64,000 bases of DNA. Source: Plumapathes pennacea (taxonomy: Eukaryota; Cnidaria; Anthozoa; Antipatharia; Myriopathidae). The translations under genes were made by a program, and so were the position numbers. Below are positions 44,422 through 56,200 of the stretch, in pieces. The stretch spans positions 16,374,436 through 16,438,435 of the forward strand of contig OZ038470.1 in NCBI GenBank assembly GCA_964036295.1, given 5' to 3'. Within the stretch, counting starts at the first letter, position 1; the number at the start of each line of letters is the position of its first letter. Below the pieces are notes generated by a model. The model was not told the DNA's origin and did not search any database. It saw nothing but the letters and a program-made list of their open reading frames with translations.

Positions 44422-44933
44422 AGGAAACATTCAAGAAGGTATGGATTGAAGCATTTCCCAGTCTTTTAGTATTCGCGGAATCGGGAATGCCGAAAAAAAA
44501 AAAAAAAAACAAAAAACAAAACCGCACCAAAAGAGATCACTATTGACAGCAAACAAGAAACGTTGTTTACGTCGCTCTACTGTTTATTACATTAAAAGTT
44601 ATTTACACAGAAAGAAAAGGCGCTCTTCGGTCTGTGGCACCGCGAAAAGATGTTTCGACGTCACTTCCGTCATTGACATCACTTCTGTTGGCCAGCGTTT
44701 GTCGTCATTACCATCTAACTTGAGGTCAAGTTTCACCTCGTGTGCCAAGTCTCGTTTTCCTTGTGCACAACTTATGTTATAGAAAATGCATTGGAATAGC
44801 TTATACTTGAGTAACAGTCTAAGTTTTGATTTACTTCGCTATATCTGCTATATCTTGAGTTTTCTGTTTTTGCAAACGTTGCACGAACTACGAAAATTAT
44901 AACAGCCTGTGGTAGGCCTTCAGTGACGTCATC
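44422..44933. other. Spacer of unit U6 (shortened)
   Basis: The stretch holding the catccggg repeats is deleted: sequence passes from about 44480 directly into the poly-A at 44487-44507. No gene is seen. Confidence 0.6.
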
Positions 44934-45236
44934 AAACGTGGCGTGTTTTACACAGTGAAAGTCAACACTAGATCAACTCTAGACATTTTTAGTTTCAAAA
45001 TTAGCCACAAGTGCCTTTATCTTTAGTCAAATTTCTTCCGGTTATTTTCCTTTGTCGGGATTGGTGCGCCTGCAGTCAGACTCGTGCATTTGGTGTTGCA
45101 TTTGCTAAACAAAAGTATGGCTGTATATAATCGTTTCGATTCGGAGTGCTAGTAATATGGAAATGCTGTGCTAACGCATTAGTACAGAAAAGAGAGGAAA
45201 GTACGATCTTCAGTTACAATAACTTTTAGCTCGATG
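44934..45236 (+). repeat. Inverted-repeat arm, left, unit U6
   Basis: Slightly truncated at its outer end. There is no right partner; segment R' follows instead. Confidence 0.8.
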
Positions 45237-45241
45237 TTTAG

Positions 45242-48200
45242 CTAGTTCATGGGCTTACAAGCAGAAGGTGACAACATCTTGACGGAGCCTTCAATACCAG
45301 CGCGAAAATCTGCCCACTTTTTGACATTCCCTTCAAAGCCATGACACGAACGCGACATCTCACTAATCTGATCCGCTGAAAGAACTTGATCCCACACATT
45401 CAGGTCTGTGAGTTCCCCGATGTAGCATTGAGATGCTTCGAAACCGCCGCCGACAGTGTCTTGCTCTTGTCCAATCACAAGCACCCCTGTGGGATCGATC
45501 ACGTGACCTTTCTTGAGATCCACGCCACCTCCTTGGAGCACGCCGTCTCTGTAGAATTTGTATTTGCCTTTCACGTTTTCCCAACTACCGCAAACGTGGT
45601 GCCAGGAGCCGTCTGCTGTGTCAATAAAGTTGGATTTTCCTGCAATATTGAAAAGTATAACCAAACGCATTTGTACTCAAGTGAATTTCTACGTCTGGGC
45701 AAGATTTGCTAAAACGCATAATAGGTAGGCTTGATACTCCAGGAAATATTGCTTCTTAGTAGAAAGGGAAAATAAAGTGCCCTCCTAACAGGCAGAAAAA
45801 AATAAATTTGCGCCCCGATTTCTTTACATGGTTGTCAGCGCGTAAAAAGAAAAATGATAAAGTTAATGTACCCTCTACTGCCATCCACGTCGAGACTTAT
45901 TTCACCACCACCGTTTACAAGAGTGATTCCGTTGCCATATCTCGCTCCGTTTACGGCGTAACTAAACACGTAGTTATTAGAGGCCGGTTCCGTTGTTCGC
46001 ACCCGGTAACACACAGTAAAAGCGTTGCGTAGCAACAGTCCTTGATGGATGACATAGTCTGTAGTTGTTTCCTTGGTGAAATTGAGGTCGAAAGAGGTTG
46101 GATCAGCTGTGAAATGAGAGATGAAAGGCTGTTATAAAAGGCAGCGAAATATTGATCCACAATGAGCACAAACGGTGATTCTCGTTTGTTAATTCAGTAA
46201 ATATGCGCGTTCCTATTGGTCAGCGGAGACATTTTACAGAAGCTCAACTGGTATCCAGTCAGAGTTTTTATAGGAAATCTCAGTTATTCACTTGCAGAAA
46301 GCACTAGAAGAAGTTAGGCCCAGCTCTTTCCACCTCACGCACAGCACAGCAAACGTACGTTTTCATTTTTTACACACTCGCACATATACAAATAATCACA
46401 ACTAATTTTTAAAAGCAATTATTACATAACCCTCTTAGTAACGTGCAAACAATCCCTGAATTACTAACGAGCAAAACAAGTGCTATTACGTAGCGGTACG
46501 CGGGGACCTAACAAAATTTGGCATCAGGATGAGAACGGACGTTCGTTTGATGCCCAACGGGCTGGGAAAATTTTAATTCAAAGATCCTCGGTGTTCTCGT
46601 AATTGTTTCTAGGGTTAAAATGTTTGTCAGTGCCAATAATGCCGAAAGATTTTCTGTGCACAAAAATCACTAAAGCATACAGTTCAGTTTCTGTAATTTT
46701 CCAGCCCCTTGCTAAATTGAAGATCGGTTTTAACAAATTATGCGCACCTTACGTTTGAATAGAACAGCACTTTTGTGCATAACAAGAACTCTTGCTATGT
46801 TAATGCTGCACTACTTTGACTCGCGTAAATACATTACCTCGGACAATAAAAAGACTATTGATTTCGATCGACATGAAATATTCATAACGCAATTTGTCCA
46901 TACCAGATACACCAATTGCGCTCTGCAAAAGGGGACAGCAGGTGAATGGAAGAGCACAAAGAAAACTGAAGTTATTCCTTAGTGAATTTTTCGAGCCCTA
47001 TATTCTGACCACTTTACTCGAGAATATTGACGGAAGCAATTTGAAGAAATAAGTAACTGGGTTCTACTTCGTGCAACATTGTTGCAGCAACTTGCAACAT
47101 GGTGGTAATACACGCGATGTTATTGTGCAACTTGCAATGCAACATAGCTGCGCGACCAGTTGCACTGAAAATGTTGTCCGCCTTTACTTCGTAGTGTGAA
47201 TCATTTATATTGCGCTCGCCCTCATGATCCCCTATACTAACGGCTAAAATGCTGTCATGTTTTTAAAGCAACTGACTTATTGAGCGTGTCATGAAGAAGG
47301 AGAGAGCAGGTGTCTTTTATTTTGCTATAACAGTTTCATCACATCACGAAAATTCAGCGCGTCTTGTTTCTCCGTTATCAGTTTTGATTTGAAGTTCAGT
47401 CCTCTTTATTCCCGTCCGTTTAACTGTTGTTATTGACGATTTCCTACGATCACTTCCGAATGAATTGTGCGATAGATAACCTTTATTTAGACGCGATTAT
47501 TGTAAGAGTCGTACAGCTTACAGGTTCGAGGTAAGTGGGACTAGTTAAAAAGCATAGAGTGGATTTTTGAGAAAAACAATGTTATGGGGAATCGAAAACA
47601 GCTCACCCGTTTCGCATTTCTTTCCGATGAATCCCGGAGGACATTTGCACATAAAGTCGTCACGAGCATACAGAGCGATGCATTTCCCTCCTTCAGCACA
47701 GGGATTTTCGGAACAAGGAGTCTACCAAGAGAATAATGTGCCAGTTAAGACATTGAACAAAAAAATTCTGCACCAAACGGGATCAGTACTCTTGAAACTC
47801 CTGGGAATTTTTTTTTTGTTTTTTGTTGTTTTGTTTTTGTTTACATATTTTTATGTCTTTTTTGTTTAGTTGTTTAGTTTTTCCTCTTAACCTTACGTTT
47901 TTAAAGTTTAAAAACGAAGTAACGTCGTACTTACGGTTCATTATGCTAGGGATAACAGTCAATTTGATAGTAAAATACTCAGAATTTCTGCGAGCTGAAT
48001 TTATCCATTATAACTATAAAATAATTGGTGTATTAATTCTACTAATCTTCCGACCTGAGATACGAACTCAGCAGGTACTTACGTAGATGCTGTAGTGATG
48101 GAAACGTTGACTTGGTTCAAACTTGTCGGACGAGTTGTACTTATCAGAGGCCAGGAGCTCGCAGAGAATATGCTCGTTAACATGTTCCGGCACATTGAAG

Positions 48201-48439
48201 GAGAAGCAAGACACAGCGCGAAGACAAGCGAACATACAATCCTCGATATCATTCACCAAACTTGATCCACCTTGGCTAACATTGAGGTAGTGAAACGGAT
48301 GTTTAACAAAGTTTGCGTGGTAAATTCCCAGAGCGCCATCTCTGGTGAGACCTTTGGCACACAGAACGTGTTGTTCGGACAGTAAGTGTACTGCAAAAAC
48401 GCACCCGAATGTCAGAACGAATCTTAACACTCCTGCCAT
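45242..48439 (-). pseudogene. PAN-EGF-pentraxin gene, copy U6 (1-nt frameshift)
   Basis: Exons 48439-48083, 47721-47607, 46106-45872 and 45708-45242. Exons 1-3 are intact with correct splice sites. Exon 4 is 467 nt, one longer than in U1, because of an extra base in a T-run (plus strand 45635-45638; minus sense AGGAAAATCC). The frame shifts soon after FQYC and meets TGA, removing the second conserved pentraxin Cys and the calcium loop. The rest of exon 4 remains open in the original frame, so the lesion is recent or could be an assembly error. Exon-3 variable residues are unique (AVNGARYGNG). Confidence 0.7.
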
Positions 48440-48970
48440 GATGGAGTCAAAGAAAGTCTTAATAAACTAGCTATGCTATACTCTCTTCTATCATGACTCC
48501 TCAGCCAATGAGAAAAGAAGAAACACTAATATTACTTTGTGTGTCCCAGTCGCCTAAGGCGAGGATCGAGTTAAATCGGTCGCCTGTTGAGTTTTTGTGG
48601 TCTCGTATTTTTATTGATTTCTGTCATGATGGAGTGAAAATAAGTCTTAATAAACTAGCTATGGTATACTCCCTTCTACCATGACTCTCTTGTGTTGTGT
48701 GTCAGCTAATGAGAAAAGAAGGAACACTGTATTTAGTCTACTTTGTGTGTGCGTCCGTCCGTGTGTGTGTGTTTGTGTATCTCGCCAGTCGCTTGAGATA
48801 TCAGGAGACGTTTCGATGAAAATGTTTTGTCGAGTTTACCTGTATTGAATGCGCGCTATCGCAGTTTTACCGCGAGAATGTCACGAACGTCTACTCATCG
48901 TCACCTGCTGAGTTTTTGTGCTCTCGTATTTTTATTGATTCTCAACATTTCGAAATTTGAATGAAAACTC
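48440..48970 (-). promoter_or_regulatory. Promoter of U6 copy, two tandem blocks
   Basis: Blocks joined near 48625; the distal one carries the tgtgtgtgtgtttg run seen also upstream of U2, supporting U2 and U6 as the paired right ends of the two arrays. Confidence 0.45.
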
Positions 48971-49098
48971 AAGATTATTTAGGCGCAGCTGCAGCAGCAA
49001 TGTGCGGCAATCCAAGTCCGGCTCGGCATGATATAGAAACAATAAATTGTATAATAATAACAAAAAGGAATAAAAAAGGGTTGAATAAAAAAATCACT

Positions 49099-49406
49099 GA
49101 GTTTATACTGAAACGGACATCAAGTACGTGCTAACAAAGATAAAGCCCCGCTGTAATTTTTAGCCTGACAATTTAAAAGCACTAAGTTATCATGCAATTT
49201 AGAAAACAATAATCAAAATTTAAAGACATCACGTCATGAGGCAAGCCTGGTTCATTCAGTTTATAAACGGACATCAAATACGTGCTAACAAAGATGATGC
49301 CTCGCTGCAATTTTTAACCTGACAATTTAAAATCATTAAGTTATCATGCAGTTCAGAAAACAATCAAAATTAAAGACATCACGTCCTGAAGTAAGCCTTG
49401 TTCAGC
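49099..49406. repeat. Tandem duplication of about 155 bp inside R'
   Basis: Copies 49099-49257 and 49258-49406 differ by scattered substitutions and small indels. Segment R has a single copy at about 13448-13600. Confidence 0.75.
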
Positions 49407-49554
49407 TGCGAGATTCCATGCATGGGCAGAGGGCTTCAATCTATCAAATTAAAACACCGTGTAGAAGCTCCGTCGTTTTTACTTTTTTCTTCACAACGAT
49501 ATGTACCTAACATATTGAACTGATACTTGAGAACAGAGACGCGAAAGAATGTCC

Positions 49555-49740
49555 TTATTTTACAGTGAAAACTTCAGGCTCGGCAAAAGCTGTACAATCG
49601 GCGTTTCGGCGCCCGCGATCCTGTTGGCCGGTGCGGGTGGAAAATTCGCGGGTGCCAAAACACCGATGGCTGGTCTGAGCCTGTAGATGCAACAGGCTAG
49701 CAACAAGAGCAAGGACCATCATATTTCCTTTTTCATGCAT
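49555..49740 (-). CDS. Possible small secreted peptide ORF in R'
   Basis: Twin of 13750-13935 with the same 61-codon length. The signal-like segment reads MMVLALVASLLHLQAQ; the mature part is unchanged. Function unknown. Confidence 0.3.
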   Translation of the reverse strand: MHEKGNMMVLALVASLLHLQAQTSHRCFGTREFSTRTGQQDRGRRNADCTAFAEPEVFTVK

Positions 49741-52493
49741 GTATTGCGCTTATTATTGGGTGCGCTGGTGTTGTCTTTTCAGTTCCACATTTGCGTATGA
49801 CTGTCGAAAACTATTTAGTCAACCAATTAGAAACCAATTGGCAAAAAGTGCATTGTCTTAGAAGGGCCAAGTTGATATTTTTGAGTTTCGAATTCTTTGT
49901 CCTTCTTTAGTAAATTTGCATCAAGTTCGAGACATAAAAAAATCAGTTGCGTTTAAGCCGGCAAGCCAAAACTCAAAAGTGACGTGCAGCGAACCATCGC
50001 TTGGGTTTTAAGAGCTGTGATGTTCACCTTGAGAAGCCCGCGAGGTATGTTCAATGAGAAGTGTTTAATTATGAACATGTTTATGTATTGATATAAAACT
50101 GAAGTCGCTAGCAATGGAGTGGCGCCGAACTGATAGGTCATAACTTCATGGAGTTCCCTGACGAAAATATTGTTCATAACTTACTGTGTAGTTCATCATG
50201 CATGCGGCTTTTATCTTTCCCGCTTTGACTAAAATACGGATTTAAATCGGCATAAGGGTCTATGAGCGACAGACAACTTTATATGCGAGGGAGGGGCTTA
50301 TAAATAAGTTTAATCATCATCTGCCTGTTTCAAGGCGTGGGGCCGGCCTAAAATGAGCACATATCACCAAACGCTTTTTTTCTGTATTATGAATATTTTG
50401 GGAATTGAAATGACATCCGTAACCTCCCTTTAATCGAGAACTTGTCACTGTTTTACTTTCGCAACGGCTATGGCAGAGTTTGATTCGTCATATCTTTGGG
50501 AATGAGTACAAACAATTTTGGGTGAAGCGATCGCTGAATTGACCACTTATGACGAGATTCTTTTTCTGTTCAATTGAATTTCTAATTACCATAGTAGAAA
50601 AAGAGAAGATTTAATCTGTGACTTCACTTTGTTGGCTCTCGTGCAGGATGGTCACACTCTTCCGTAACTCACTGAAATAGACAGCGCCAGTTCCGATATA
50701 GACTAGTGGTCAACGTAAAATGACTGCATGAGCCCAAGTTCTAAGTGCTTTATTTTTGGAAAGATTGAGTGACTACAAGTGGACAGACGCAGGGTATTCT
50801 TTCAGTTTCAAGAGCTTTTTATTTTCATCTTTTAGTATTGAAATAACGACAAGTGTGCGCATGCACCCGTTTGTTTCAAAGACACGGAAATAGTCTCGAT
50901 ATTTGATCGAAATTAGTTTGAATTTGCTGTCCGTTTGGGTAGTTTTACTTTAAAGACGCGTTCGATTAATGGCTCTATTCCGGAATAAGATACTCCGCTG
51001 ATCCGTAAAATGTTTTGCTTTGGAGCTGAGCCGGTTTGCGAAGCATCATGGCTTCTTAACAACACATAAGCTAGAATGAAAGTCCACCCACCCACCGCCC
51101 CCCTCCCCCCACTCCCCTCCCACAGGAAGCAATTACACACACGGCTGAGACGTTTCAGCTATTCCTAAACAATCGGCGTTCCTTAAGCCTTGCAACTTTA
51201 CGGTTTTGCCCTCTTTTTGTAGAGAAACAGTCTTCTTGTAGAGAAATCTGTCGTGAGTGTTTGCTTTTCTATACTGCAACCTGTCAGTTCCCTTCAGCTC
51301 TTGTTTGATTTTCTTTCTTTTTTTTCTCTCTCTCTCTCTTCTACCTGTTACGTCAGTAAACTCCGTCTCTTAAACGCCTTATTTTCCGCACTCAACACTT
51401 AACCCTTACTACTCCAAAGAAATCCCCAACATTTAATAATCATTTGTATGTATGTCCTTTTGTGATAACTTTTCAATACATTTTCATGCATTCTCATGCC
51501 GTTTCTCCTTGTTAATTTATATATAACTATGACAGCCTCCGTCTTTCTTCTTCTTCCTGGCCGACGGCGCGTCAGTATGTCGTGGGCCTTTATAGTGAAG
51601 TCACCCGTGTCAACCGCCCCCGAGTCTCATCACGATCCGCCAGTCCGTTTAGTCCCCTATTTGCGCCCACTTCAGCGCGTATATTGACCTAATTATACTT
51701 CCGACCAGTCATTATTTATAATGATTAACGGGACAGTTCTCTCGTTGTCAAGACAAATCTAGAACTACTGTATTCTGCACAGTTCGGCGACCATCAACCA
51801 TAAAACAGTGTAGTGGGTTGAGTTAAAATCAGTTTGACAGTCACTGAAAAGTTCAACTGATCTTTACTGCAGTTCCTATTTATCAAGGGCTCTCGAAAGG
51901 CCATTTTTTTTTTTTTTTTCATTGGAGGCGGGAACTGATTGTCCCACACATTATTGATATGGTATGACCCAACTCCTTTCCGCGTGAGTATATTTTCAGT
52001 ATTTTGATGGCCAATACGTTCGTGGTGTACTTTTAGCCCCTTTTCTACTGATATGTGTTCTTGAGGCATTGACCTTTGGTTTTCCTACAGTTGAATACAA
52101 CCACATGCCTTCAAGCTATGCAAAACTTTTTTCTTTTCCAATTCTTCTTGCAGCGTTGTCTTTTTTATCGTGGGCTTCTATATTTTATATTTGCCAGAAT
52201 TTTGATTTCTATATGATGCGCTTCAACAACACAAAAGGAATATTCATATAGCCGGTATTCAAACCGAGTCATTTAAAACAACTCATTTGCCGAATTAAAA
52301 CAATGCCAGATGAAAAGTCACGAAAACTAAGACTTTTGATTGATCCCGCAATCTGCGGCAATTTGGTCAGTGGCTTTCGGGATTAGGGGGAGAGGGTGGG
52401 GGAGATACGGTACTTGTCACTGGAATTAGATCTCTCCAATGAGTGTTCCCCTTTTGCTGGCTGATCTCCAAATACAAAACGTTTTCGATATTT

Positions 52494-53220
52494 TAACATA
52501 CACCATGTGATCATACGGCAGCTCGTTGTTGAAAAACGCCGGCATAGAAAAAAAAAGTAAAAAATTAGTCCCCCACTCCCCTGGGGAATGCACAGGAATA
52601 ATTCCCGGATAATTCGAACTGAGCGACGGAAATATCTCTGACGAGGTGTAAATTCAGAACTGTGTCGTCGGCTCTTCTCCGAAGCTTTGGGGCTTCCTTC
52701 TTTCTCAGATGTTTATTTTGTGAAACACTATAAGGTAAGTCATTGTTTTTTATCGTTTTAGTTGTTGTATTGAGCGGTCTAATGTCGCTGTTATATAGTT
52801 GGCGTGAATGTGTGAGTTCTCCAATGTCCGGTCGCAATATTGTTCGCATTCTTCTTCGAAAGGTATAACCCCCATACATGATATTTAGTTTTAAACATAC
52901 CGTACACACTGCTTTTGCTATATTGCTCGAGAATCGAGTCAAAGCGACATATGTGGTCGATTTCAAGTGTTCTCTCACAGCCGACGCCGACAAACCTTCT
53001 TCCTCGCGGATTTTCCTTGGACAAATATTTGGCTTTGCTGTTTTTTTGCTGACCGCAGACAATTTTCAGTTAAGCCTACAAATCGTGGATAAATCACTAA
53101 AACGAAATAAAACGGGCCGAAAGATTGCCAAACTTCGAGATCTTTAAGTGAAGGTCTGCGAGCGTTGTGAGGACATCGATCGCTGCGCCAAGCTTGTAAC
53201 TGACTCAACTCCTGCCCGTG
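52494..53220 (+). promoter_or_regulatory. RAP1GAP: Candidate RAP1GAP promoter and non-coding 5' exon(s)
   Basis: Unique sequence begins right after segment R'. Two good donors face RAP1GAP: gtaagt at 52735 (after actataag) and gtaagt at 53221 (after cccgtg). Either could end an untranslated first exon. Short frames on both strands here look incidental. Transcription start not determined. Confidence 0.35.
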
Positions 53221-56200
53221 GTAAGTACCGTCATGTAGATTTGCAATCAGAAGCCGTTCTTTGTTTATTCCGCTTTTATATTTATCCACATAGCTCGGTT
53301 TGGAATGGAAGAGAAACGGAATTAATTTGACGCCGTATCGCCATCTTTTTTGGTGAATGCATCAATCCGGTTGGCATATTAGCAAGCTTTTCGTGCCGCT
53401 GCGTTTTGTTTGTACGTTTCCCGGTTCACCGGTTTGTGGTATAAACACTTGATCGCCGAATCAAGAGACTAAAGTTATTGCTTTGGGTTGGGCTATTGGA
53501 ATTTTTCACAACATTTGCGGCGTTTGTGAGGTGAACGTAATCTTTCAATTTCGCACCACCCACGAGATTAAAATCGCAAGTTTCAAAGCGATTTAGGATT
53601 GTATGACCGACTTCTTAAGAAAATCCTTTAATTACAGAAATATGACTGGAAACAAAGCCCAAACATTGAACTTTCTGCTTCATGTTTGCACGCCGTTGTG
53701 TTCGAAATGGACTTCTCAGGAAATCTAATCGTTTAATTAATCCTTTTTAAAGATATGAACTCTGTCAATGGTTTGCAGATCGGGACCATCAGACGTTCCT
53801 TGTACCACATTTCTATCCCGAGAGACTTGATCCTTTAACGCATACAGATTAGTTGTAATTTTATCAAAGCGGCTTCTCTTTTGTGGTAATTGCTTTTGTG
53901 TCAGAACTACAAAATACATTTTTCGGTCGCGAACTCTCAGCGGCGCTACATACAGTGCACACGAATCTTTCCTTTTGGATTAGATTGTGTTAGCCGATGC
54001 AGAATGTTTTACAAAGCCTTGGGTCGAGGTAAATTGCTCTTGTTTATTGTGTTTGTTTGAACGGTGTTCCGTGTACTTTTAGTGTTATCTGCAGATTTTG
54101 ATGTTTTGACTTGCTTGTTTTACTAATAGCTCCTCTTTATCCTCGCTAAAGTAGTGTTGATAGTTTCCCAGTTTATCACTGAGTTCTGATTTAAGTCTGT
54201 TGAGCTGCTAGTCTAGAATGTATTTATTTTGTAGTTTAGCTGCAGATTTACAGCAATAATGGGCATATTTATAAAATGAAGACTTTATTTTGAGCACAAA
54301 CTTGGATCTTAGTGTATTTGCATGCAGTACTGGTACTCACTTCTTGACTGGAGACTTTTTAATGTGATGTGGCACAGACTTGGTTTTTAAAACCCAGGCC
54401 AAACAGACTCAAAAGTCAACCCATATTAGTCTACCAAAATTGTTTGGCCACAGTGTGGTTGACTTGCATAATGGCTTTGCATGGTCAAATGAGTGACGAT
54501 CAATTTATGTAGTACATGCAAGTTGACAAAACCTTTTCACCACCAAACACCACAAGTGTCAAGCCAGCTGATCCCTTCAAATCCCTTGAAATCTAATCAA
54601 GATCACTATAGTGGCCAGTTTTTGAGCCATAAGTTAATGAATATGTGTGTGTCTAGCTAAAGCATGAACTCCAGAAATTGGAAAATGACATACTTTAATA
54701 AACCATTTAAAAAAGGTAATTTCACACCACTTGCTATATTTTTCTTCAGTGCAACCTCTCTATACAGTACATGCAGTCTAATAATAATTTTTTTATAAAC
54801 ACTATATCACAATAGATTTTGCATTAATAGGCACACTGCAGTAAGTGTTGTCAAGACAGCTAGATTGGCTTCATAAGAAATATCACTAACATGAATGAGA
54901 ATAGAACCTCACCTTGGTAGAGCAATGCACATTTCAATCATGGCATTCTGCTGATGATCCTGTTCAAACCTTGATTTTATTTTATTTTTTATTTTTTTGG
55001 CTGCAAATATCAGCTTCACAACAATTAAAGTGTACTATTTTCTCTCAGGAGTTTGTATAGATCATGAGCTTCTAGAAAACTTGTTGCAGCTTCCCCTGCA
55101 AATAGAGAGATTCAGTGCAGTACTACACAATACTTATAGTTGAATATGACTTAATTTTTCTTCTGCGATAAAAGAAGTTTACTCTATTCCTGGTAAAAAT
55201 ATTTTGTCTGCTGTTTAACAGCGACCTGAATATCTGATATTAAACCTGATTGCAAGGGATCAAGCCAATGTATGTCATTGTAATAAAATATATTTGCCCA
55301 GAATTTGTTTTTTAGGTGCCACAGAAAATTTATTATGGTGATATATATTGTGAGGCTAGGATTTAGCTATTTTGGGAGTTTCTATGGCAGTGCAATGGTT
55401 TATTTTACAATTTATTCTCATTACTAAATAAATTAGTACTAACTAAACTCTCAATTTTGTAAAGATGTACTCAGAACTCATGAAGAAATTGCATATTTGA
55501 AAAACACCTTTGAAAATTTCTGTAGCTGCCTTGGAATTGTCAGTCTGACTGCATTATTCACTGTTATAAAATACCATATGCAACAACTGCAGTTTCTATT
55601 TTTACTTTGATATCAAATGTACATCATGGAGAAATTCTTTAGTTGGGCGTTTCCACGTCCATTGATCAAAGGTGAAGGTTATTTATTTGGACAAAGTTGC
55701 AATATACCAGATTGGCTTGAGATAGGTATTTTTCTCAAACTCCCAAGGAACGGATGGGTGTGTGCATACATTTTAGTATAGCTTGCAAAAATTGTTGTAA
55801 ATATTTGAGGTGTAAGAATTGTGATATGAAAAGAGGTGCTATAGGAGTGAAAATCCTGAAAGCTGTCAGAATCAAGTCATTTGAATAATTCAGAATATAG
55901 TCAGTCAAATTCAGGAAAGGTTCAGTATATTCAATCAACATCCAGTATTCTGCAACATTTTTATAATTCTGCTTGTGAGCGAATGGATTTCTTTATTGGA
56001 CAGGTATGATAATCAGAATGACTTATCTTGATGACAGGAAATTGTTTTAAACCAAAAAGGAAGAAATGCAATATTTTATCAAGAACATGTTCAAGCAAGT
56101 CAGTGCTGTTGATTTGATGTTATTAAATGCTTGGTATGTCATTTTTACTTTAGCATTTTTTTTTTTTTTTTTTTTTACTCTCTTAAACAGTGCAATGTAA

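Larger units (their letters stand above)
48971..52493. repeat. Segment R' (duplicate of 13.4-16.7 kb)
   Basis: Nearly identical to segment R up to 52493. Differences: a local tandem duplication at 49099-49406, a 3-bp loss near 51050, and length changes in the poly-T (51904-51919) and C-rich tracts. No gene is recognised apart from the small ORF at 49555. Confidence 0.85.

Noticed and set aside
1-52493. CRISPR-like or bacterial operon structure from the many regular repeats
   Set aside because: Spliced animal genes throughout; the repeats are minisatellites, MITEs and gene cassettes.
52565-53062. 165-codon minus-strand frame beside the RAP1GAP 5' region
   Set aside because: No recognisable domain or signal, overlapping competing frames on the other strand, and located in a likely promoter/5' exon region.
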